Notes under the pieces: generated by a model
Database searches by the model: none
What the model was told of the DNA's origin: nothing
The model's input: only the letters and a program-made list of their open reading frames with translations
DNA from: Coprinellus micaceus
Taxonomy: Eukaryota > Basidiomycota > Agaricomycetes > Agaricales > Psathyrellaceae
DNA length: 64,000 nucleotides
Reading direction: 5' to 3'
Assembly (NCBI GenBank): GCA_951394405.1
Contig: OX596346.1
Span: forward strand, 1,116,001 to 1,180,000
Translations under genes and position numbers: made by a program
Shown: positions 53,648-64,000 of the stretch, one piece after another
How positions within the stretch are numbered: the stretch's first letter is position 1
Layout: each line of letters starts with the position of its first letter

Positions 53648-54098
53648 TCGAAATTGTTTCAAGTTGGTAACTAGGATCCCATGCAGTATATCACTAAATG
53701 CCTGATTCTAATTTATTGGCCTCTGACAAGCCTCGGCAAGTCGATTTCCGTAGTGTGGGCGAAGGCGAAGAACTTTGCTAGCAGCCAAGGGTCGTTATTT
53801 CCGCCCTCGTCGTTGACCTTCCCATCAGTGCCCCCATCAGCTCGCCCCTATCTCCTCCTTGCGACCCAACCACAATCATCCATGCAAGGTAACACTTTAG
53901 TTGATTCGCTTTCATCTAACGGATTTCCCGGCAACCTGTTGGCATATCTACAGTCAGACAGGATGTCCTCGTGGGTGGTAGAGGGTTAGAACACGGGGTT
54001 GTGAACTGTGGGTCCGACGTACAGCATCGAAGCACAATGAGTCGAACACCTCGTTCCTTCCCTGCTCTTCCCCCCATCTTCACAGCAACTTTCAACGA
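53648..54098. other. Intergenic, no gene seen
   Basis: This gap holds the 3' side of the Yip1-family gene and the promoter of NACHT E. A frame at 53681-53989 has no support. Confidence 0.5.
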
Positions 54099-57000
54099 AT
54101 GGCCCCCAGCAATAACGATGGGCGCCGTCGCCCGTTAGATTGGTTCGCGAACACGCTCGCCAAGAAACTGCGCATCAAGTATAAATCGAGAGGAGAGGAC
54201 TGTGCCCGCCGGCCTGAAGTCACAGCGGACGCAGCACCGTCTCAACAGCAATTAGATCCAGGCAATCGCCAGCAGGAGTCAAGTGTGTACCAACCTCGGG
54301 CATTCGCCGTTCAAGGTGAAGTCTTGCCAGCTAGCATTCCTCGCCAACGACCCCTTGGAGTACAAAGTTGTAAGCACCTAATGCCTCGTCTCGATGCAAA
54401 CGGCCCAGCCCATGCTAATACCCCCCAGATACCTGGGTCAACAACACATATGGAACCACGAATAACATCAACCATGTCCAGAATGCCCACTTCGGGGACA
54501 TAATCGAGCAAACCAATGTATACAACTACCACGCCAACAATGGTTCGTTTACCCTGTGCGCCACACTGTGTTTGACTCTAAACTAATGTCGAAGTAGTGC
54601 TGTGGGAGAGCCTGCCTAAGCTACGGGACATGAGCGGTCACCGGAGTGACTACCTGGAAGGCAGTCGGCAAGGCGATATAGAGAAGATCTGGGGCTGGAT
54701 GGACAGCCCCTCCCCAGAATTGGTCCTCTGGGTTCACGGACCAGCAGGCTTCGGAAAGTCGACACTGGCTCGCGAGATCGCACATCGCCTACGCTCAGCC
54801 GGGCGACTGGGAGCATTCGTGTCCCTTACCGCTCTACCAGCCAATGGCCGAGGCCCGGAGAGCATCATCCAGATAATCGCGCGTGAACTAGGGGAGATGC
54901 ACCCGGACAGCATCCAAGGGATAACTCGGGCAATTGCCTCGTGTAAAGGTGGCCCAATACAGGAGCAACTAATCAAATATCTCGGCGAACCGGTACGCTC
55001 TCTGCAGCTCACCGTAGGCTCTCTCCTCGTCGTCCTGGATGCGGTTGACGAGTGGGAGTTTCACGACCTCCTCGTCAAGGAGCTGGGCTGTTTGGCCTCG
55101 TTATCCTCACTCAAGTTCATCCTGCTCGGTCGGTCGGATCCTTGGGCCCGCGGAAGCAAAGCACCCTTCATCCGACTCCATCACCTCGAGCCTGTGTCAA
55201 CCGCCGTCATGGAGAAATACTTCACCAAGCAGTTCGATGCGGTCGAGTGGGACTACGGTCACAAACCGTCTTCGCACTACATCTCCTCCCTCGCCCAACA
55301 GGCTGATGGGTTGTTCATGTGGTCCAACATCGTCTGCTCGCTATTGAAGAAGGGATTGGGCTTGGCCTCCCCAAACAGGACGTTGGAGTCGATCCTGTAT
55401 TCACGCCGCAAGGTTGGCGAGACTGGAGACTTGACCAACCTATACAATGACGTCCTTTCGTGGCTTTTCCCAGATGCTGAGGAGCAGCAGCTGTTACGGC
55501 TCTACCTCGGCACTATACTTGCCCTTCAAGAGCCCCTTCCCCTCGACGGCCTCGCCGCCTTGATCAAAGTGCCTGCTCGTTCAATCGAGATAATTCAATC
55601 GCGGCTCAAAGCCTTGTGCATCCGGCAGCCGACGGATAGCAAGCCCATGGTGTACCCTGCCAAGACTCTCTTCCACCTCTCCTTTGTCGAATATCTCCAA
55701 CACTCATCCACATCGACCACCGTCGCATTTGCCATTTCACTCCTCAGTGCTCATTCCGACCTTGCTGAAGCATGCCTTGGAGAGATGGCTAACTTCCTTT
55801 CCACACCCCAAGATCCCGCCTCTCTCTACCTTTCCGCCATTCGACAGTATGCTCTTAAGTATTGGCCCTTTCACCTCACCAACGGCACGCCCTCAGTGGA
55901 GCCTGACTCTTACACTGAGTGGGAGAAGACAAAGCTTTGCTCCATTCTGCGCAGTATACCGATGGACACCTACCGCAAATGGGAAAGCCTGTTTGTTGGC
56001 CTCATTGCGCGCAGTGCCCCAGGGGCGACGCTGGATGACGAGGAGGCGCTGAAAGAAGAGGAGACGCTGGACGAGGAGACTCTGGATGGGGAGACGCTGA
56101 ATGAAGAGTCCCTGAGCGGAGACGATGTGGGAGTTCTGATGCAACGCGTAGCCAGGTCGGTCCCTGGAAATGATTCAGGCCTTGCTACGTTCACCATATC
56201 CTGCCTTGGAGTGGTGACGCGCCTTCGCCCAGGCGACGTGGACGGTTGGAGAATCCTCGGAGAGGCTTACTGGGGCTTGGCTCGAGCCAGCGCGTCCAGG
56301 GATCTCGTCCACCAAACCGTTCTGGCATGTCATAACGCCTTGAAAGCGGGCACTAAGTCGGAGAGAGTCGACCAGGGAGGCCTCCTTTTCTCGTTGGGTG
56401 CCTCGCTCTACAATCGCTTCAATCGCCTGGGGGGATACGAAGACAGAGACCAGTCAATCTCTCTTCTTCGGAATGCACTCGACTTCCTCCCACCAAGTCA
56501 CCCACGCTACTTGTCATTGGTCGATGGCCTTGCAGTTGCCCTTCTGAGTCGTTTCGAAACTACGGGCTTTACGGATGACTTGGAGGAGGCGATTCGGCTG
56601 CGTAAAGTCACAGATGGGCTCGCCCTCAACGGACCGGTCAATCTTGCCTGCTGCCTTCTGTCCAGGTTTGAAAGGATGGGTAATGTCGACGACCTTCATG
56701 AGGCGATTCGCTTGCACGAAGGGGAGCGTGCACTCTACACACCAGACCATCCTGACCGCTTCCGATACCTCACCAACGTAGGAAACTGTCTCCGGGGTCG
56801 CTTTGAAGCGATGGGGGATATCAACGATCTGCAGGAGGCGATCACGTCGCACAGGGAAGCACTTACTCATACACCACCGGGTCACCCTGACCGTTTCTTA
56901 TCTCTCGACTCCCTTGCCGATGACCTTCGATGTCTCTTTGAAACGAAAGCGTCCATACAGGATTTGGATGAGGCAATTACGCTGTTTACGGAAGCGTTCG

Positions 57001-57647
57001 GGCTGTGCCCACCCCACCATCGTTACAGGTTTTCAACGGTCAACAACCTTGGTCGCTGTCTTTTGGCTCGCTTCCAAACGACAGGCGACATCAACGACTT
57101 ACAGGAAACAACTGGCCTGCACAGGGAGGTGCTCGGGCTCCTACCACCAAGCCATTGGACTTACTCCTCCTCACTATACAATCTCGCCAACTGCCTTTCC
57201 TTTCGCTTCATCAGTTTGGACGACATCGATGACGTACATGAAGCAATTGGCTTGCATAAAGAGTCCCTCGCGCTCCGCCCGCCAGGTCATTGTGAGCGTT
57301 CCGGGTCCCTCAACAATCTCGCCCTCTGCCATCTCTTTCGCTTCGAAAAGATGGGAGATGTCGACGACCTGCATAGATCAATTAGCCTGCTCAGGGAGGT
57401 GTCCGCTCACCGACCACCTGGTCATCCCGATCGCGCCGCGTCACTCAACAATCTTGCGCAAGCTCTTCAGTCAGATGGATCTATTGCCAGTCTGGAAGAG
57501 GCGAACCAGCTGTGGAGTGAGGCTCTCGCACTCTTACCCCCGGATAGCCCAGACCTCCCCTCATTCCTCTCCGGTATCCCTACCTCTCTTCCACTTCGAC
57601 GAGAGAGGCGCCGCAGCCGACCTGCGAGAGGCGATTCTGCTGTCTAA
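54099..57647 (+). CDS. NACHT E: STAND NTPase with TPR-like repeats (NLR-like)
   Basis: Exons 54099-54369, 54429-54542 and 54598-57647 give 1144 residues. Exon 1 is basic (WFANTLAKKLRIKYKSRG). Exon 2 (38 codons, phase 1 on both sides) encodes an Asn-rich segment (GTTNNINHVQNAHFGDII, NVYNYH). Exon 3 holds the NACHT domain: P-loop GPAGFGKST at about 176-184, Walker B LLVVLDAVDE at about 271-280, and LGRSDPWARG. An acidic repeat lies around 610-640 (EETLDEETLDGETLNEES). From about residue 720 run about ten repeats of about 42 residues (GDxxDLxEAIxLHxE..PPGHPDRxxSLxNLAxxLxxRFE), as in basidiomycete TPR proteins. The end is probably frameshifted near 57585: the plus-one frame continues the pattern (AAADLREAILLSKEFLSLLP) to a stop at 57760-57762, so the ancestral protein was longer. 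NLR architecture suggests ligand sensing by the TPR array. Confidence 0.88.
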
Positions 57648-59405
57648 GGAGTTTCTCTCACTCCTCCCATCCGATCACCCGTATCGCGCTAGTACCTACA
57701 TCACTGTTTACGCCCACCTCAAACGAGATTATAAAAAATGTTCCCGTCAAACCCCAGTCTAGTCTACCCACCCTGATACCCTGCCCCATGGCTCACAGGT
57801 CTTGGTAGATGCATATTATAGACCAGTGGTCACGTACCCTTACCTACACCTTCTGCTTCGCTGCTGGTGATCTCCTCTACATATGTACTCGGCCTTGTTC
57901 TTTATTCTTGTTCCCGTTTACCTTCTGGCTTTCGTCTGCACTCTTATTCTCATCTTCCCAGTCGGACTGTGCGGTTCTGTGTGCATTTGGATCCTCGAAG
58001 GGAACACACGATGCGTGATACATTTCTGTTCTTCAGTCTCCTCCTCAAGAAGGGGAACGGCGATCGTTGTCGAAGAAGCCGCATCAGGAGGCCCAAGCTC
58101 TGAGCTCAGGCCCACTCCGATTGCGGATGGACTGGCAAAGCGCCTCGACTTCGGCTGACTCCGACCGCATCGAGGGGCACCGAGGAGGTAGGATCTCCGT
58201 CCTCAACATCGATGATAGTGCCATGGAGGCAGGAGACCAAAAGAGGCATCTTGAAGCGGTGGGGGGTGGGTATGCCAAAGAGGAAATGCGAGAATTGACG
58301 ATTGGAGGGAATATCTTGATACCGCCCTGTTTTTTAACTCATACCCATCGCGCTTGCCCCTCAACGATCCACAAAAATAAGCGCCCGCAACTGCAACCCC
58401 CACTATCGCATCCTGAAAACTAGGTGTCTTGACTCCCAAGCTCCCGGAGTGCCTTTGGTGTGTTGCCCTCCTCCTTCTCCACCAGACACATCGAGGAGAT
58501 TCCGTCAATCGAAGAGGTCTCACCGTCTAGGTTTAACTCTCCCAATGTCAGACTGGTCCATTTTCAGATCCTTCAGCTTCTAAAACATGCTAAAACGATC
58601 GACATTGGGTTCCGTGCCGTCCCAATCCACCCCACCGACCTGCTGCAGCCCAAGCCCATACTAACTTCAAGCTTCAAGCCCAAGGCCCTCAGACGCCTTT
58701 TCAAGGCCCGGAAAAGCCTCGGCCCGTTGTCAATTCATGATGACCGTGCCTGGGTTAGACGCCGGAACAATGCGAGGGATGCGAGACCGTGACCACCGGG
58801 GACACGTCTGTGGCTTCCTCTGATCCTTCATCTTCTCCTTCATATGCCCGAGGCTTGGCTGGCGGGATAGACTTTGTTACGCCGCACCTAAGCGCCTGGG
58901 GCCGCCTCAAACGACCAACAACGACAACACGACAGTTACGAACCATCTCCGGTCTCGCGACACAGGGTGGGTCTTTTGCCAGTTCGTGGACTCGCGGGAC
59001 ATCTTTGCTTTTGGCCATCCGACAACACGAAGTATTTGGCGCCATCGTACAACTGTTGGGTGACGACACACCCCAACGTCATAGCTGCCTCGAGGCGAGC
59101 AGGGACGACGCAACAGCTCGGCTAGATAACGCTCGTGTGCGGAGGTGTACAGGATAACCAAACACTTCCTGGTTGATGAGAGACGCGATACAGCATCAGA
59201 TTGAGACGAAAGAGTGGTCTGGGAGTGGCTGTTTCCCCTGGACGGTATGTATAACCATCCACGTCAACTCCGCGCCTGGCCTCACGCTGACCGGTGTGCA
59301 AAGATACTATAAAGACGGCACCGCGTAGACCTCTGAACGAATTCCCCCCATTCCGTACCCTCGCTACACTAATCGTCGTCTCGTCAGCAAATAGAAGCGG
59401 CCGTG
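57648..59405. other. Gene-poor region between NACHT E and the NT-C2 gene
   Basis: The first 115 bases carry the frameshifted last repeat of NACHT E. Two adjacent plus-strand frames (58460-58792 and 58789-59157) have no domain, and no splice join between them is convincing. The last 100 bases before 59406 are probably the NT-C2 leader. Confidence 0.45.
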
Positions 59406-62400
59406 ATGGACCCAGCAGCACATGATGGGGATGTTACCATGGGCGCTCAATCCACCATCTCCTCCACGGCGACGACCCCCACCCCTTCTACCATCCAACG
59501 ACAAAACTCCAACCCCACTACAACCTCGAATCCACGACCCCGTAACGTCCGGGGCCTCTCACTCGCGCCGACCCCGATATCGTACACCACTTCATCCAGT
59601 AGCTACGCCTCATTAGGCGAATCCGCGAGCGTCATCGCCGCCCAGCGCGGGGGCCTCTCTGCCACCCCGGGAACCACTCGTCTGAACGTGGCAGCGATCT
59701 CGCGACCAGGTACACCGTCTCTCATCAGAGCTCCGACTCCCCTCCTCGGACCACCTCGCACCCCAGGCATAGGATACGCCCCACTGACGCCCACAACGCC
59801 GGCCGGGGTCGTGTTCTCTCCCAACACCCCTCTGTACTCACCCAACGCCCTTCCTCCCTCAAAGACCGCCAAACTGAAGTCCCAGCTCACCTCATTCCTG
59901 CCGGCCAGACACACCTACTTTCATGCAAAGATAACGGTGGAGCAACTGAGTAGTGTGCCTTTCGTCGGCGGGCAGTTCGGAGTTCGGTGGAAGTTCAAGA
60001 ATGTACATCGGCATGCCGCTACACAACAGGAAGAGGGGGCGAACGAAGAGGGCCAGGGTATATTTGGGCGTATGACTTCATCAAAGTCGAAAGGTGGCAG
60101 CGCCAAAGATAAGGGCAAGGCTCGAGAGCACCCCGAGGCCAACGAGTTCGGTGGCTTCCATGCACAACACCAGGATTCCGTCGCTTCCACGTCAACGACT
60201 TCGAGTATGGATACCACAACGACATCAGGATCGTCGTCCTCGGTGACCTGGAGCTCCACTTCAATGTCCAGCATAGCATCCAATTCTTCGGCAGCGACGA
60301 AGACGACCCCAAGCACGAATCTCAGTCGCAACTTCTACTCTCCCTATGCCTCCGCCAGCACGACGACCATGTCCCCAAACTCCCGAGAAGCCCAGTACGG
60401 TCCTTCGCAGTATCTTTTCAACGTCACCCCCGCAGCTGATGGGCCTTCGCCATCAACGGCATCTACCCCAAGCGATCCCAGTTCCTCAATACTCTTCTCC
60501 CCCAATGCCCAATCCTTCAGCTCAAACGCTGCCCACGGTCCGGTGGGGGCGCTCAGTCCGATGTCACCTGCCTTCAATGTTGTTTCACCGACAGGCACAG
60601 TTATGGCACAAGGTCGGGCTATCAGTGGAAACTCGAAGGCTCCCTTGGGTGGGCCTTCCCAGCCTGCGCAAATAGGTCACCTGTCTACGGCGCGTGGCAT
60701 GACGCGGTATCTACCACTGAAGGACCATAGTATCACCTTCAACTTCCCCCTCGAGGCGATCGTGAAGATGGACGTCAATCGGTCTGCTGCGCCTGCCGTC
60801 ACCTCGGAAACAGGCCCAGATGGATCGGAGGGGGGTTTGGGGCTGGGAGCAACGGAGCTTAATCCGTACGACCCACATTCGCAGTCGTCGACGTCGATCA
60901 GCTCGATGATGGCGCAGGGCACACAGCAGGGGGCTAAGCCTAATCTACAACCCTCGCCTTTGAAGCTGGTGGTGATGCAGAGGGTGGTTCCAGATGATCC
61001 GGGTAGTGTACCGCAGAATCCAAGGCTGGGCGCAGTCTTCATTAACCTTGCGGAGTATGTGGGGAAGGGCAAGGTTGAGAGGAGGTTCTTGTTGAAGGAG
61101 AGTAAGGTTAACGCTACACTCAAGGTGAGTGCCCATGCCGATCGTTCATTCATTGCCCACTCTCTATCTTTTACTTTTTGCGAGGGTGGTGCCATCCACA
61201 CTTGTCGTCCTGCTTTGCTTTTTCACGTGGCTGGTGCAGGTTGCAGATCGTTTATTAACCAACGCTCTGCACCCCCCCAGCTCACCATCGAGGTTAACTA
61301 CATGTCCGGGTACCAAGGCTACGTCGCACCCCCACTCCCCAAGGCTGAGATCCAAGGAGGCATCGAAGGGTTCCTCAAACAACACGACACTCTCTTAACC
61401 AAGAAGAAAGTCAAGACGATGGGAGTGTCGGCAGTCACCGGGGAATCTGCGAGAACGGACCGGGGAAGGGGTGCAGAGGGTGGCGAGCCAGCCGAAACGA
61501 GTGCAGGGCAGACGGAGTTTGAGGTTGACTTGCTGCGCAGAGGGTTCTTAGAGGAGGAGAAGGACCGGATAGGGGAGGTGTTGGTGGCGCACATGAAGGT
61601 GGTCGACATAGGGGTTCGGGTTGGGGGCGATGGTCAGGCCGGCATGGGTGGAGCAAACAGCCACCTGAACCCGCGGGCGGATGCCAACCCATACGAATTA
61701 CCTTCGGAAAGCGAGAGCGAAAACGAGTATGGGAACCGGCTATTGGGCGTGGAGAGTGAGGGGGTCCAACTGACAGCGGAGGCGTTGGGGAGGAAACAGT
61801 GGAAGCAGCAGCTGAAGGCGAAAAAGAAGGAGGAAATGGTGAAGAAGCTGACGTTGGACTTGTCGGAGAGCGAGGATGATAGTATATTCGAGAGCGCGGA
61901 CGAAGGGTTGCAAGACGATGAAAATCAGTTCCCAGCGACCAAGGCGAACCGTTTTCCTGAACCCCTTGCGTGTGCTAACCAAGGGGCACATATCCGAGTC
62001 GCAGCCTTTGACGTGCAACGGCTACCGTTGGCTTATGGTCCCAAGACCACGGAGTCTCTCATCGACGCGCTGTTCAACCCTGGAATAACAACGGATAAGG
62101 CGGATGACGACCCTTTTGTGATGTATGTCAGCCCTACTGAACTGAAGCGCCAAGAAGACTGGAGAAGGGAAGAAGATATTCGGATGCAGCAGCTTCAGGA
62201 ACAACTCTCGATACAGAACCAGCAACAACAGCAACCCCACCACCAGAGTCACGACCATCACTGGTACCGGTCAAAGCCGAGCAGGAGCGCAACATTGGAA
62301 GAGAGCGGAACGGGGTTGATGACGAAGTTGAAGAAGGGTGTTAGGAGGGCAGGGACGATTGACAGCACCACCAGTGCGTCAACTACGAGTGGGAGTGGGA

Positions 62401-63182
62401 GCGGGGATAGTCCTGACCGCCCGAACCGCCTAACACGCTTGAAGAGTCCCGGGGAGGATACCATCGTTGGCGTGCGCATGGGCGAAGACCCAGATGCGAC
62501 GTCCCCTGCTACGATCACGGCTTGGTCGCCCAACAGAGATGGCCAGCATTTCACGCCGCTGGGAATGGCAGTGGACAGGGAGGCCACAATCGGGAAGGCC
62601 ACTGGAGGCGGCGGCACGGCAGGCGTCGGGAGCTTCTTGAGCAACTACTATCGCACCAAGAAAACCAAAGTGAAGGACAAGATGGCTGGGGCGAAGAGCC
62701 AACCGAGGGTCACGGAGGACAACAATATTCTCGGAGGGGCGTTCTATGACCAGGAGCCTGGGGATCTGTATGGATCGCTGGGACAGCAGGGTCGGGGCCC
62801 TGTCCAAGGTCATCAGAGGAGTGCGACTGGCGGCACGGTGTCCAGCACTGCAAGCAGCTCGTCCCTTAGCTCGCTCGGGCTGAGTTCGCATGGCCACAAT
62901 CCTACCCCTGTGACGGCACAAGCTCCGCCACCTGTTTCGCCTGGGACGAGGGCAGACGTTCGACGGAGCACGAGCACTCGCAGCAGTACGAGCACAGGCG
63001 ATGGTCACTTGATGATGGCACCAAACACACGGCCTTCAGACTTCAGCGCTCCTCCGGGAAGGATGGACAAGTCGGGTATTGTGAAAGGCGCTGGCCCTTC
63101 GCTCATCGGTGACCAAGCGGTGGAGGAAGGCGCCGGGGCGGGTGGTGGTTTGAAGGGCTGGTGGAGGGGGTTACAGAAGTAG
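59406..63182 (+). CDS. NT-C2 (EEIG1/EHBP1-type C2) domain protein
   Basis: Exons 59406-61124 and 61281-63182 give 1206 residues. A Ser/Thr-rich leader with many TP sites (PGTPSLIRAPTPLLGPP) precedes an N-terminal C2-like domain split into three parts: ARHTYFHAKITVEQLSSVPF and GGQFGVRWKFKNVHR; after a 200-residue Ser/Thr-rich insert, LPLKDHSITFNFPLEAIVKM; and, after a further insert, LKLVVMQRVVPDD with LGAVFINLAEYVGKG. The C2 ends with NATLKLTIEVNYMSG across the intron. The rest is disordered with acidic stretches (DLSESEDDSIFESADEG) and a Q-rich patch. NT-C2 proteins link membranes to cytoskeleton or endocytosis; a fungal role is not established. The 156-bp intron is stop-free and in frame, so a retained form of 1258 residues is possible. 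First ATG is at 59406. Confidence 0.85.
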   Translation: MDPAAHDGDVTMGAQSTISSTATTPTPSTIQRQNSNPTTTSNPRPRNVRGLSLAPTPISYTTSSSSYASLGESASVIAAQRGGLSATPGTTRLNVAAISRPGTPSLIRAPTPLLGPPRTPGIGYAPLTPTTPAGVVFSPNTPLYSPNALPPSKTAKLKSQLTSFLPARHTYFHAKITVEQLSSVPFVGGQFGVRWKFKNVHRHAATQQEEGANEEGQGIFGRMTSSKSKGGSAKDKGKAREHPEANEFGGFHAQHQDSVASTSTTSSMDTTTTSGSSSSVTWSSTSMSSIASNSSAATKTTPSTNLSRNFYSPYASASTTTMSPNSREAQYGPSQYLFNVTPAADGPSPSTASTPSDPSSSILFSPNAQSFSSNAAHGPVGALSPMSPAFNVVSPTGTVMAQGRAISGNSKAPLGGPSQPAQIGHLSTARGMTRYLPLKDHSITFNFPLEAIVKMDVNRSAAPAVTSETGPDGSEGGLGLGATELNPYDPHSQSSTSISSMMAQGTQQGAKPNLQPSPLKLVVMQRVVPDDPGSVPQNPRLGAVFINLAEYVGKGKVERRFLLKESKVNATLKVSAHADRSFIAHSLSFTFCEGGAIHTCRPALLFHVAGAGCRSFINQRSAPPQLTIEVNYMSGYQGYVAPPLPKAEIQGGIEGFLKQHDTLLTKKKVKTMGVSAVTGESARTDRGRGAEGGEPAETSAGQTEFEVDLLRRGFLEEEKDRIGEVLVAHMKVVDIGVRVGGDGQAGMGGANSHLNPRADANPYELPSESESENEYGNRLLGVESEGVQLTAEALGRKQWKQQLKAKKKEEMVKKLTLDLSESEDDSIFESADEGLQDDENQFPATKANRFPEPLACANQGAHIRVAAFDVQRLPLAYGPKTTESLIDALFNPGITTDKADDDPFVMYVSPTELKRQEDWRREEDIRMQQLQEQLSIQNQQQQQPHHQSHDHHWYRSKPSRSATLEESGTGLMTKLKKGVRRAGTIDSTTSASTTSGSGSGDSPDRPNRLTRLKSPGEDTIVGVRMGEDPDATSPATITAWSPNRDGQHFTPLGMAVDREATIGKATGGGGTAGVGSFLSNYYRTKKTKVKDKMAGAKSQPRVTEDNNILGGAFYDQEPGDLYGSLGQQGRGPVQGHQRSATGGTVSSTASSSSLSSLGLSSHGHNPTPVTAQAPPPVSPGTRADVRRSTSTRSSTSTGDGHLMMAPNTRPSDFSAPPGRMDKSGIVKGAGPSLIGDQAVEEGAGAGGGLKGWWRGLQK

Positions 63183-64000
63183 AGCCAGGGTACGTGACGG
63201 AAAGGTGAGGGATTGGGGACACATTCTATTCACGGGTTTCGGGTTGGAATCTGGTCTAATTTATTTCTTTACTTTTTGGTATAATTTGGACGGAACATTC
63301 TTGGTTAATCTGCTAATCACCAGTTTTGGGCTTGTTATTCATGCACATGCCAATATCCCAATCTCTGTAGATCTGTGTATTCCTTGTTGTATAATGACAC
63401 TCAACCGAGCTCAGCGCTCCCGCAACCCCGAGTCGTTGCCCAATGCCCCCTAAGTACCTCGAGATGGGCGAAACATTCGAAGCACTTCTTCAACAGCAAC
63501 GAAAAATGGGTGGAGGGCTGGTGAAGTTTACCCGTCCGCTGGTCCCGATTGTCCTCACTTTCGTTTCACTCATTTCCTCTCAAAGGCCTGGTGGGAGACC
63601 ATGCCAGTACGCTTTAAGAGGCGTGCAATCTTTCCCAACGCTTAGTAGAAATCCGCTTCCTTCGGGTTTGTCTAGCTTGAGCGCCTAGTGATAGGCGCCG
63701 ATTCGGCTAGAGTCTGATCGAGAACAAATCGAAGAAGTCGAAAATGGATAATATTCAATCCTATTCAATCTTGTCGCGTGTAAAAACTGCCACCGCAGAC
63801 CGCACATCTACACCTTCTTCTTCTGCACCCGCCCCTCGCCGGCGACACATTGGGAGAAGTAGAGGTTAACCTAGAGAACGCGTCAAGACGTGAATATCAG
63901 GGAAATAGAGCGTCCCTCACATAGTTGCACCTTGATCCTGGTGGACACTGAGTGGGCCCCGCATATCCACGACCGCCGCTGGAGTATTCCATGAGATCAA
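63183..64000. other. Window end, no supported gene
   Basis: This is the 3' side of the NT-C2 gene, AT-rich from 63230 to 63330. A frame at 63443-63688 (MPPKYLEMGETFEALL) might be a first exon of something continuing, but nothing confirms it. Confidence 0.4.

Noticed and set aside
56803..57762. 319-codon plus-strand frame over the TPR array
   Set aside because: Out-of-frame reading of the repeats; only its last 55 codons are of interest as the continuation after a frameshift.
58460..59157. Two adjacent plus-strand frames as a possible two-exon gene
   Set aside because: No domain, no consistent splice phase and no conserved neighbour; left as unassigned.

Overview
The window is nuclear DNA of a filamentous basidiomycete, most likely an Agaricomycete. 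The evidence is dense genes with many 48-80 bp GT..AG introns, a CFEM protein, large F-box and NACHT (STAND/NLR-like) families of agaricomycete type, a CMT1/CAP59-type GT69 glycosyltransferase, and an intron-bearing tRNA-Pro. Gene models here are spliced models built by eye. Exon joins were checked by reading-frame arithmetic, not by transcripts.

Layout. 0-2.2 kb: no supported gene. 2.2-4.1 kb: a secreted CFEM protein and an intact ribosomal protein eL31 gene, divergently transcribed. 3.6-16.6 kb: a tandem array of a unit made of an eL31 gene or fragment (+) followed by a NACHT NTPase gene (-). It contains one intact eL31, three decayed eL31 fragments, two intact NACHT genes (B, C) and one NACHT pseudogene (A) broken by a 10-bp deletion just after its P-loop. 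17-22.3 kb: an F-box fragment, a tRNA-Ala, and a head-to-head pair of GT69 mannosyltransferase-like and SGNH-hydrolase membrane proteins. 22.4-28.2 kb: a gene graveyard (COP9 subunit 1 relic carrying an 818-bp TIR element, carboxylesterase relic, HSP20 relic) around one intact P-loop GTPase-like gene that has lost its P-loop lysine. 28.5-31.4 kb: a fourth NACHT gene (D) between a tRNA-Ala and an inverted, broken tRNA-Ala. 31.7-45.7 kb: housekeeping-like genes (F-box-like, an unknown protein, a large FHA protein, F-box/LRR, WW, universal stress protein, an unknown protein) with two inverted tRNA-Pro(AGG) genes. 47.5-53.7 kb: a small unknown family protein, an aminoglycoside-phosphotransferase-like kinase, a GT61 glycosyltransferase and a Yip1-family membrane protein. 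54-57.6 kb: a fifth NACHT gene (E) with about ten 42-residue TPR-like repeats. 59.4-63.2 kb: a large NT-C2 domain protein.

The most striking theme is the NACHT repertoire: five loci in 64 kb. All carry a short Asn/Gln-rich N-terminal segment on its own exon, joined to the NACHT exon by a phase-1 intron. Three of them are amplified together with hitch-hiking pieces of a ribosomal protein gene. This looks like a birth-and-death NLR-type locus, and the N-terminal module is a candidate signalling or nucleation element. That role is inference only.
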